A stretch of DNA of 64,000 bases. It comes from Streptococcus porcinus. GTDB lineage: Bacteria; Bacillota; Bacilli; Lactobacillales; Streptococcaceae. Below the pieces are notes generated by a model. The model was not told where the DNA came from and ran no database searches. It saw only the letters and a list, made by a program, of their open reading frames with translations. This document shows positions 57,083-64,000 of this stretch, in pieces. Each line of letters starts with the position of its first letter. The first letter of the stretch is position 1. Both the position numbers and the translations under genes were made by a program. The stretch covers positions 1,860,001 to 1,924,000 of the forward strand of contig NZ_LR594036.1 in assembly GCF_901542335.1 (NCBI RefSeq), read 5' to 3'.

Positions 57083-58720
57083 ATGGCCACCATCAATTGT
57101 TTCCCAAAAGAGAATATTCGAAAAGATAATTCTCATTTCTCAGAAGCCAAAGCTTTGATTGAAACAGCTTTTTATGGTAATAATGTAAAGCTGATTAAGA
57201 GTTTAGAAGAAGCCTATAATTTAGCTTTCAATGCGCCAAATACAATCGTTTTAGACCAAACTGTCTCGCATCCCCATGATTTAGGTTTGCCAACGAATGC
57301 TAAGGTATTGTTAGCTAACAGTGGGGCTATCGTTGGTAGAACCGCAAAGGCTAGACGACTTTCTGGAAAAAATCCAGAAGAAGATTGCCAAATTGCAGCC
57401 ATTTTAAGAGAAGCTCTTTATCAAAGTGGTTTTAAGCCTTTTATTTCAGGGCAAGCTGTGGTTGGTTTGGATCAACAATTTATGGTTAAAGCACATATTA
57501 TGATGCCTGAAAATGAAAGTAATAATCTGTATTCTTGGTTACTAAATTTTCAAATTTTAAATGACCATTATCAAGAACTCCTAAAAGAATCTCAATCTTT
57601 AAAGGAAAATGATATTTACATTTACTTCAACCCTGATTGGTCTCACCCTGACTATCCCCAAGGTTTAGCCTACTTTGATAAAGACCACAATGTAGCGGCT
57701 ATCTTAGGCTTAAATTATTTTGGTGAAATAAAAAAAGCAACATTGACTCTAGCTTGGGCAATTGCTGCGCGGCATGATTATGTTGCTTGCCACGGTGGCC
57801 TAAAAGAATTCAAAAATGGTAGAAAAGCTTATGTTGCTTCCTTCTTTGGTCTATCCGGCTCTGGAAAATCAACCTTAACACACGCTAAACACGACGGTAA
57901 ATACCCTATTCAAGTCCTTCATGATGATGCCTTTATTATTTCGACAAAAGACGGTTCTTCTGTCGCCTTAGAGCCAGCTTACTTTGATAAAACAAGTGAC
58001 TATCCAGCAGGGCACCCAGAACAAAACTACTTCTTAACTGTTCAAAATTGTGGCGTTACGTTGGATTCTGATGGCAATAAAGCGCTAGTCACTGAAGATA
58101 TCCGCAATGGAAATGGTCGTACCGTTAAATCCCGCTTTGCGACACCAGACCGAGTAGATTGTGTTCATGATCCCATTTCAGCCATTTTTTGGATAATGAA
58201 GGACGATTCTCTACCACCTTTAGTGAGAGTTTCTGATCCTATTATGGCCTCTGCCTTAGGCTGTACACTGATGACTAAGCGCTCCAATGCTGAAAATGCA
58301 ACAGGAGATCTGGGAACTTTAGTTATTGAACCTTATGCTAACCCTTTTCGTATCTATCCCTTACAAGAAGACTTTGAGAAATTTTATCAACTTTTTGCTT
58401 CAGGAGTTGATTGCTACATCATCAATACTGGGGACTTTTTAAACCAAAATATTGATAAGCAAACGACTTTATCCTGCATTGAGGCTATTGTCAATCAAAC
58501 TGCAAGCTTTAAAAACTTTGAAAAAGTTCCTGATTTTTCTTACTTACAACTGGATAAGTTTACGATTGATGAAAACAATGCTGATTACCGTGCTTTGCTA
58601 AGAGAAAGAATGGCTTTTCGTCTTAATTTCTTGAAAGACTTGTTTGATGAAGATAAAGAAAATACCCACATAGAGCAAAGTGTCCTTAAGTTAGAAAAGA
58701 TAATAGCACATTTAAGCTAA
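57083..58720 (+). CDS. pckA: phosphoenolpyruvate carboxykinase (ATP)
   Basis: 545 residues, normal for the ATP-type enzyme. P-loop GLSGSGKST around residues 256-264, then the kinase-2 segment VLHDDAFI; DKTSDYPAGHPEQN and RFATPDR-type segments follow. Interconverts oxaloacetate and PEP with ATP. In many streptococci no PckA exists. Facing the oxaloacetate-producing citrate cluster, it can draw oxaloacetate into PEP. Start ATG 57083 with AAAGGAG upstream. Confidence 0.95.
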   Translation: MATINCFPKENIRKDNSHFSEAKALIETAFYGNNVKLIKSLEEAYNLAFNAPNTIVLDQTVSHPHDLGLPTNAKVLLANSGAIVGRTAKARRLSGKNPEEDCQIAAILREALYQSGFKPFISGQAVVGLDQQFMVKAHIMMPENESNNLYSWLLNFQILNDHYQELLKESQSLKENDIYIYFNPDWSHPDYPQGLAYFDKDHNVAAILGLNYFGEIKKATLTLAWAIAARHDYVACHGGLKEFKNGRKAYVASFFGLSGSGKSTLTHAKHDGKYPIQVLHDDAFIISTKDGSSVALEPAYFDKTSDYPAGHPEQNYFLTVQNCGVTLDSDGNKALVTEDIRNGNGRTVKSRFATPDRVDCVHDPISAIFWIMKDDSLPPLVRVSDPIMASALGCTLMTKRSNAENATGDLGTLVIEPYANPFRIYPLQEDFEKFYQLFASGVDCYIINTGDFLNQNIDKQTTLSCIEAIVNQTASFKNFEKVPDFSYLQLDKFTIDENNADYRALLRERMAFRLNFLKDLFDEDKENTHIEQSVLKLEKIIAHLS

Positions 58721-58770
58721 AGAAAAACATTAAGTGGTCTAAGATCACTTAATGTTTTTCTTTAGCTTAA
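58712..58770. terminator. 25-bp perfect inverted repeat between pckA and oadA
   Basis: Arms 58712-58736 and 58746-58770 are exact complements with a 9-nt loop. Both stop codons lie inside, so both proteins end in Leu-Ser from the repeat. Bidirectional terminator. Confidence 0.88.
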
Positions 58771-60153
58771 ATCAATACTAACAGACACTTCTTGGATCGG
58801 AACATCATAGAAAGGATCTTCTCTTCGACCTAAGAAATCTCGAGCTTGTTTAGGGAAGGAAGCATAACTGAGAACATCTTCCTCACTTTTAGCATACTGT
58901 GCAATATCCTCGCGTAAGCTTGGAAGTTGAGGCTCAATGAGGTCTGCAGGCCGGATAGTGATAACTTCTTCATCACCAATAATTTTTTCCTTAATGCCTG
59001 CTGCTAGAGGTGCTGGCGGCCTGCCATAAAGGCCACGAACGTAATCTTTAATCTCATTTGGAACGACTTTAAATCGTTCCCCTGAAATGATATTCATCAA
59101 AGCTTGAGTTCCGACCATTTGTGATAATGGCGTTACCAATGGTGGGTATCCCAAGTCTGCTCGGACTCGAGGTACTTCTGCTAAAACGTCCTCATATTTA
59201 TCAGCTAAGCCTTGTTCTGTTAACTGGCTTAATAGGTTAGATAGCATACCACCTGGTACTTGATAAATCAGGGTTTTAGGTTCTATATCTTTTACTTTTG
59301 GATTCAGCAGCCCCTCAGCACGGAAATGATCACGCACTGTATTAAGATGCGCAGCTACTTTTTCGACTTCTTTTAAGTTAATACCTGTTTCAAAACCTAA
59401 ATCTTCAAGACCCATAACCACTGATTCGGTTGCGGGTTGGCTTGTCCCGCCAGCAAATGAAGATACTGCTGTATCAATAATATCAGCACCAGCTTCTGCA
59501 ACCTTGAGATAAGTCATTTCTGAAATACCACTGGTTGCATGAGTATGGATTTCAAGTGGTAAATCCACTACTGATTTAATACCTTTGACCAAATCATAAC
59601 CTATTTGTGGGGTAAGAACTCCTGCCATATCTTTGATACATATCGAGTCCGCACCCATTTGCGCATATTCTTCTGCCAATTTAACAAAGTAGTCGACAGT
59701 GTGAACAGGACTTGTGGTATAAGAAATTGCAACCTGCGCATGTCCCCCAAACTCCTTGGTAGCTGCTACAGCTGTTTGCAAATTACGAGGATCGTTTAAG
59801 GCATCGAAAATTCGAATAATATCAATCCCATTTTCAATCGATTTTTGGACAAAAGATCTTACAACATCATCGGCGTAATTGCGATAACCTAACAAATTTT
59901 GACCACGTAATAACATTTGTAATTTCGTTTTCTTGACTGCCTTACGGATAGTACGTAGACGCTCCCAAGGATCTTCATCTAAATATCGAAGACAAGAGTC
60001 AAAAGTTGCACCCCCCCAGACCTCTAAGGCATGATAGCCGGCATTGTCTAAGTTTTCTAAGATTGGTAGCATCTGTTCTGTTGTCATACGTGTTGCAATT
60101 TGGCTTTGCTGTCCATCTCTAAGAACTGTTTCCGTAATACGGACTTTTGTCAT
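58762..60153 (-). CDS. oadA: oxaloacetate decarboxylase alpha subunit (carboxyltransferase, no biotin domain)
   Basis: 463 residues. TIM-barrel carboxyltransferase: ETVLRDGQQSQIATRM, the metal-binding His pair in LEIHTHATSGIS and the carbamylated Lys region SICIKDMAGVL. About 130 residues shorter than Klebsiella OadA: the C-terminal biotin-carrier domain with an MKM motif is missing. The biotinyl protein must be encoded elsewhere. Transfers CO2 from oxaloacetate to biotin, the first step of the sodium-pumping decarboxylase. Two nt after citX. Confidence 0.93.
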   Translation of the reverse strand: MTKVRITETVLRDGQQSQIATRMTTEQMLPILENLDNAGYHALEVWGGATFDSCLRYLDEDPWERLRTIRKAVKKTKLQMLLRGQNLLGYRNYADDVVRSFVQKSIENGIDIIRIFDALNDPRNLQTAVAATKEFGGHAQVAISYTTSPVHTVDYFVKLAEEYAQMGADSICIKDMAGVLTPQIGYDLVKGIKSVVDLPLEIHTHATSGISEMTYLKVAEAGADIIDTAVSSFAGGTSQPATESVVMGLEDLGFETGINLKEVEKVAAHLNTVRDHFRAEGLLNPKVKDIEPKTLIYQVPGGMLSNLLSQLTEQGLADKYEDVLAEVPRVRADLGYPPLVTPLSQMVGTQALMNIISGERFKVVPNEIKDYVRGLYGRPPAPLAAGIKEKIIGDEEVITIRPADLIEPQLPSLREDIAQYAKSEEDVLSYASFPKQARDFLGRREDPFYDVPIQEVSVSIDLS

Positions 60154-60154
60154 T

Positions 60155-60724
60155 TTATTCCTCCTTAGTGTGACTAATTGTTGAAGCGATGATTTGCTGA
60201 ATAGCTTCCTGCATTTCCTCTACGCTGTGTTTACGAGAACGTCCACATACTTTAGCGTCCTCCGAGCAGACATAGCATCTTCTAGTTGGCAGACCAAGAT
60301 CTTGGCGGCTAATAGACTGCAAATGTCCATCTGCTAAGGTAAGCACATCAAGATCAAATAGCCTCCCTAAAGGATTTTCCGTCTCAAGAGCAATCATCCT
60401 TTCTTTCAGAGAAGTTGCTGATAAATTAGTTAAAAGATAGTACTCAGCTCCTGTTTTTAAAGGGAGATACATGTCATAGGAAATGACTTGGTCAGCTAAT
60501 TTTGCCTGAACGACGGCTATCATCTCTTCAAATAACGCTAATAGTTGCGGTGAGGTTTTTATTGGTCCTGGAATATTCATTGTTACCGATAGGAGATTAG
60601 TGTCGGTATTTTCTTTCAATAAAGAGAAATGTTGGAAACTTCGTTGCTCTCTAGCTTCCATCATCTCTTCCAAACTTATTTTTTCACCAGCAAATAAATC
60701 ATCATTAGACATTATGGACAACAT
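60155..60724 (-). CDS. citX: CitX, apo-citrate lyase phosphoribosyl-dephospho-CoA transferase
   Basis: About 189 residues. Attaches the prosthetic group to the CitD acyl carrier. Family segment GRLFDLDVLTLADGHLQSISRQDLGLPTRRCYVCSEDAKVCGRSRKH is visible, with its Cys cluster. The ATG at 60724 has GGAAG 8 nt upstream; ATG 60712 or TTG 60727 are alternatives. Overlaps the end of citF by ~20 nt. Confidence 0.9.
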   Translation of the reverse strand: MLSIMSNDDLFAGEKISLEEMMEAREQRSFQHFSLLKENTDTNLLSVTMNIPGPIKTSPQLLALFEEMIAVVQAKLADQVISYDMYLPLKTGAEYYLLTNLSATSLKERMIALETENPLGRLFDLDVLTLADGHLQSISRQDLGLPTRRCYVCSEDAKVCGRSRKHSVEEMQEAIQQIIASTISHTKEE

Positions 60725-62237
60725 CAATCAAACTTCCATCACGATATTCAATTAAGGCAACTACTTTATCTCCATATTGGATAGCATCAGGTTGACCAAC
60801 GATGGCATAAGCTTTATCTTTCAACTCTTGAATTGTCAATTGTGGTACTTTTAAATCCTTAAAATGTTCTACTAAATCAGGTCTATTGGGATTAATAGCT
60901 ATACCAATCTCAGTGACAATGACATCAACACTTGTTCCGGGAGTGATGACCGTGTTAACTTGGTCTACAAAGGTTGGAATACGACCACGTACCAGTGGTG
61001 AAATCACTAAGCTCATTTTCGCAGCAAATGCTGTATCACAATGACCACCCGAAGCGCCGCGGATAACGCCATCTGAACCAGTCATAACATTAACATTAAA
61101 GTCAGTATCAACTTCTAAAGCTGATAAGATACAAGTATCTAGCTGGTTAATAACTGAACCTTTGCTCAATGGTGAGGCATACATATTAGCATCAATTTCA
61201 TAATGTTGACTATTTTTATCTAAAGAAATAGCTGATGGATGGTCAAAGTCCTGAACATCGATAATTTTTTCAACTAAACCTTCTTGTAGAAGCTCAACCA
61301 TGGCATTGGTAATGCCGCCTAAAGCAAAGCTGGCTGTGACACCATCTTTAAGCATCTGTTCTCTCATATAGCGAGTAACTGCTAATGAAGCTCCGCCTGT
61401 TCCCGTTTGGAAAGAAAAACCTTCTTTATAATAAGGGGAATTGGTGATAACTTTTGAAGCATACTCAGCAATGAGCAACTCTTTAGGATTTTTCGTGAAG
61501 CGCGTCGCACCTTTGGCGATACCTGCTGGGTCACCAATAGCATCAACGACAACGACATAGTCTACATCAGTTTGAGGTATTGAAATTGGCGTGTTTGGAT
61601 ACGGCATTAAACTATCTGTAATAATGACAACCTGATCTGCATACTTAGCGTCAATCATAGCATAACCTAAGGATCCACAGGTCGCTTTACCTTTGGTTCC
61701 ATTGGCATTTCCATAAGCATCTGAACTTGGAGCTCCCAAGAAGGCAACATCAATATGGATATCCCCTGAGGCAATGGCACGCGCACGACCTCCATGTGAG
61801 CGGATAACGACAGGATTTTCCATTATTCCTGAAGAGATAGCCGCACCTACTTTATCACGTAATCCAGAAGATGTGATATTGGTGACTACCCCATTTTTGA
61901 TATGCTCAATCAGGGGCTCATGAATATTGGCAATTGAGCTTGGAGCAATTGATATATTTTTGATTCCTAGATTAGCAATTTCCTCTAAAACCATGTTCAT
62001 GACATAGTCCCCTTCACGGAAATGATGATGGAAGGAGATCGTCATGCCATCTTTTAGGCTGGTTTTTTCAATTGCTTCACGGATGCTTGCCAACATTTTA
62101 TTATCTTTTGGTTTAACTGGTCGAATAGTCCGACTTGCTTCTTGGTAATTTTGAATATGCGCTAATTCACCTTCAAATATACCATATAAGTCAGCATATT
62201 CTTGAGGAATGTCGCGTTTAACTTTATTGATAACCAT
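60705..62237 (-). CDS. citF: citrate lyase alpha subunit
   Basis: 510 residues, full length. Citrate:acetyl-ACP transferase of the lyase complex. Gly-rich regions SSGLRDKVGAAISSGIMENP and FQTGTGGASLAV, and VMTGSDGVIRGASGGHCDTAFAAK typical of CitF. Start shares a base with the citE stop (TAATG at 62235-62239). Confidence 0.96.
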   Translation of the reverse strand: MVINKVKRDIPQEYADLYGIFEGELAHIQNYQEASRTIRPVKPKDNKMLASIREAIEKTSLKDGMTISFHHHFREGDYVMNMVLEEIANLGIKNISIAPSSIANIHEPLIEHIKNGVVTNITSSGLRDKVGAAISSGIMENPVVIRSHGGRARAIASGDIHIDVAFLGAPSSDAYGNANGTKGKATCGSLGYAMIDAKYADQVVIITDSLMPYPNTPISIPQTDVDYVVVVDAIGDPAGIAKGATRFTKNPKELLIAEYASKVITNSPYYKEGFSFQTGTGGASLAVTRYMREQMLKDGVTASFALGGITNAMVELLQEGLVEKIIDVQDFDHPSAISLDKNSQHYEIDANMYASPLSKGSVINQLDTCILSALEVDTDFNVNVMTGSDGVIRGASGGHCDTAFAAKMSLVISPLVRGRIPTFVDQVNTVITPGTSVDVIVTEIGIAINPNRPDLVEHFKDLKVPQLTIQELKDKAYAIVGQPDAIQYGDKVVALIEYRDGSLIDVVHNV

Positions 62238-63124
62238 TAGATATCCTCCTCAGTAAGTAATTGAGCAGCTTTGGCAAGCATAATCACACGCTCTGCACGT
62301 TCAACAATTGGTTTATCAACCATTTTACCTTTCAGGGAAATAACACCCGAACCTTTACTTTCTGCTTCACGGATTGCCCAGATAACTTCTTTAGCATCTT
62401 GAATTTCTTTTTCTGTAGGTGCATATAGCTCATTCACTAAAGGAATTTGACGTGGATTGATAACTGATTTTCCATCAAATCCAAGTTGTTTAATCATACG
62501 AACTTCATTTTGGAAACCTTCGGTATTATTTACATCCGAATACACTGTGTCTATAGCAGCAATACCAGCTGCGCGAGCTGCGTGTAGTATCATACTCCGA
62601 GCAAAGAAAAGCTCTTGACCATCAGGGTGACGTCGCGTTTTCATATTAGTTACATAATCTTCTGCTCCCAAGGCAATCCCAATCAAACGATTTGATGCTT
62701 TTGCGATCTCCCGTGCATTAAGAACTCCTTCTGCCGATTCAATAGCTGCCATCATTTTTGTACGTCCAATTTCAATACCATTTTCACGTTCAACACGTTC
62801 AATAACAGCTTCTACATCGATGATATCTTGGGCAGTTTCAGTTTTAGGCAAGCGAACCACATCAACACCTGCTATAACAACAGCTTCAATATCCAAAGCT
62901 CCAACTGTATCCAGACCATTAACACGAACAACAGTTTCCACAGAACTGTAATCAAATGTTTTTAAAGCAAAATGAACCAAAGCTCTAGATGTGTCTTTTT
63001 CTCTTAATGAAACCGAGTCTTCCAAATCAAACATAATTGAATCTGCTCCATAAAGCGGAGCATCTCTAAGCATAGCTGCGTTTGCACCCGGAACAAACAT
63101 CATAGTTCTTCTTAAACGTTCCAT
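62237..63124 (-). CDS. citE: citrate lyase beta subunit
   Basis: 295 residues. Citryl-ACP lyase releasing oxaloacetate. CitE/HpcH fold: [16 protein letters not shown] start, [16 protein letters not shown] with acidic metal residues, [10 protein letters not shown], and [17 protein letters not shown]. Coupled to citF (1-nt overlap) and overlapping citD by 13 nt. Confidence 0.96.
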   Translation of the reverse strand: MERLRRTMMFVPGANAAMLRDAPLYGADSIMFDLEDSVSLREKDTSRALVHFALKTFDYSSVETVVRVNGLDTVGALDIEAVVIAGVDVVRLPKTETAQDIIDVEAVIERVERENGIEIGRTKMMAAIESAEGVLNAREIAKASNRLIGIALGAEDYVTNMKTRRHPDGQELFFARSMILHAARAAGIAAIDTVYSDVNNTEGFQNEVRMIKQLGFDGKSVINPRQIPLVNELYAPTEKEIQDAKEVIWAIREAESKGSGVISLKGKMVDKPIVERAERVIMLAKAAQLLTEEDI

Positions 63125-63417
63125 GTGTCAATCTCCTTCCAATTGTATTGATCAATGCCTGCTGCACGGTGCACAGCTACAAGGGTTCGAGCCTGAATCG
63201 TGCAATCAAGCGCACCTTTGTCAACAGCGTAAATAGAGGCTTTGTCAACACCTAAATGGTTTAAGGATTCTTCAATGACCTGACGAATGCGACGACCAAA
63301 TTGTTTCTCAACACTGCTTTCCAAATCAATCGTAATGCCATTTGTAGCTGGACTAACCGTAATCATGATATCGCTTGATTCCAAACTTCCTGCAACCGCA
63401 GTTTGTGAAATTTCCAT
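63112..63417 (-). CDS. citD: citrate lyase gamma subunit (acyl carrier)
   Basis: 101 residues. Small ACP whose S14 ([11 protein letters not shown]) takes the phosphoribosyl-dephospho-CoA group. Overlaps citE by 13 nt. First of the lyase genes in the transcript. Confidence 0.95.
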   Translation of the reverse strand: MEISQTAVAGSLESSDIMITVSPATNGITIDLESSVEKQFGRRIRQVIEESLNHLGVDKASIYAVDKGALDCTIQARTLVAVHRAAGIDQYNWKEIDTWNV

Positions 63418-63483
63418 AAATATACCTCTCTATCTTGATGTCTGACATCTGATTAGTAAATGTTAGGCAAGTCTTAACTTTAT

Positions 63484-63609
63484 TTATTTTTCTGGCAATA
63501 ACTTAATGAGAAGTTCTGCCACGGCATAAAGTATTCCTAAAACGATAAATACGCCTGCCATTCCTAGCGCCATAAGCTCAAATGCCATGACTAAATGTTC
63601 CATATTCAT
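63484..63609 (-). CDS. 41-residue OadG-like membrane peptide
   Basis: Sequence begins MNMEHLVMAFELMALGMAGVF and continues IVLGILYAVAELLIKLLPEK. One transmembrane helix, then a short amphipathic tail. AGAGG lies 10 nt upstream of the ATG at 63609. Its place between the sodium-pump beta subunit and citD, and the hydrophobic start with GMAGVFIVLGILY, fit the gamma subunit OadG, reduced to its membrane helix. In Klebsiella OadG is ~80-90 residues with a zinc-binding tail, absent here. Role as OadB-OadA scaffold is inferred. Confidence 0.65.
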   Translation of the reverse strand: MNMEHLVMAFELMALGMAGVFIVLGILYAVAELLIKLLPEK

Positions 63610-63643
63610 AATTATCTATCCTCTTCTAATTATCAATCTATTC

Positions 63644-64000
63644 TTAGCTAAAGAATGATAGTAGTAAACCACCCGCAATAACAGAGGCAATTTGACCAGA
63701 AACGTTAGCCCCGACAGCATACATTAGGATGAAATTCTGTGGGTCCTCATCAGTTGCCATTTTTTGAATGACACGGCTTGACATCGGAAAGGCTGAAATA
63801 CCAGCCGCACCTATCATTGGATTAATTTTATTTTTGCGGAATAGATTTAAAATTTTTGCAAACACAACACCACCGATGGAATCCATGATAAAGGCAACTA
63901 AGCCAAAGAGAATAATCATTAATGTTTGGAAATTCAAGAAAAGATCAGCCTGCATCTTAACAGAGATTGTTAACCCTAAAAGAATTGATACAATATTTAC
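63644..64000 (-). CDS. oadB: oxaloacetate decarboxylase beta subunit OadB (C-terminal part; 5' end outside window)
   Basis: The open frame continues to the right edge (VNIVSILLGLTISVKMQADLF), so 118 of perhaps 370 residues are seen. Visible are LVAFIMDSIGGVVFAKILN, NPMIGAAGISAFPMSSRV and a final hydrophobic helix VSGQIASVIAGGLLLSFFS, all typical of the Na+-transporting decarboxylase beta subunit. It decarboxylates carboxybiotin while moving Na+ outward. First visible gene of the oad-cit transcript. Confidence 0.9.
   Translation of the reverse strand, partial: VNIVSILLGLTISVKMQADLFLNFQTLMIILFGLVAFIMDSIGGVVFAKILNLFRKNKINPMIGAAGISAFPMSSRVIQKMATDEDPQNFILMYAVGANVSGQIASVIAGGLLLSFFS

Overview
The window is a low-GC Firmicute chromosome segment that reads as a Streptococcus of or near the pyogenic group. 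Indicators are CodY, ScrA/ScrB/ScrR/ScrK, CppA, PepX, a UvrA/CorA/DUF1129 neighbourhood, the RpsF-Ssb-RpsR operon, PflB and the CitDEFX/Oad citrate cluster. I cannot fix the species from sequence alone; many proteins look clearly diverged from S. pyogenes, and an ATP-type PEP carboxykinase is present. No rRNA, tRNA, CRISPR array or prophage was seen.

Layout. 1-4.6 kb: end of a 3-hydroxyacyl-CoA dehydrogenase gene, a rhodanese, a frameshifted CsoR/CstR-type repressor gene, then codY with pncA, alaT and uspA. 4.6-14.3 kb: a HAD/pyrophosphohydrolase fusion, asparaginase, aldo-keto reductase, recG, alr, acpS and secA. 14.4-21 kb: manA and the sucrose regulon (scrK, scrA, then divergent scrB-scrR) with a clear ScrR-type palindrome between scrA and scrB. 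21-24.1 kb: nusB, asp23, efp, comEB and an Xaa-Pro peptidase. 24.3-25.8 kb: a two-gene module of unknown role (a membrane protein with an excalibur tail plus a secreted CPHC thioredoxin-fold protein). 25.8-27.2 kb: an IS3-family element. 27.2-32 kb: uvrA, corA and a DUF1129 gene. 32.3-33.8 kb: an IS1182-family element. 33.8-49.4 kb: core DNA repair and translation genes (rpsF-ssb-rpsR, mutY, trxA, mutS2, cvpA, zapA, rnhC, lepB, recD2, dinB), pflB and a GNAT gene. 49.5-55.9 kb: a beta-lactamase-fold protein coupled to cppA, a TSUP exporter, an aquaglyceroporin and pepX. 56-56.8 kb: a divergent pair of small HTH regulators. 57-64 kb: pckA facing an oxaloacetate decarboxylase and citrate lyase operon (oadB, a 41-residue OadG-like peptide, citD, citE, citF, citX, oadA) that runs off the window.

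How the genes work together. Sucrose enters through ScrA and is split by ScrB; ScrK and ManA feed the hexoses into glycolysis, and ScrR is the likely repressor. PflB ferments pyruvate and carries a cre-like site over its -35. The citrate cluster converts citrate to acetate and oxaloacetate, which can be decarboxylated to pyruvate by the Oad pump or turned into PEP by PckA.

Most noteworthy. Both insertion sequences sit inside intrinsic terminators between convergent genes: one in the loop of a 16-bp stem, the other with a 13-bp duplication of the hairpin itself. A repressor gene is broken by one base in an A7 run. Four genes have promoter spacing that implies leaderless mRNAs. MutY lacks iron-sulfur ligands. 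The excalibur/thioredoxin pair is a possible undescribed envelope module.
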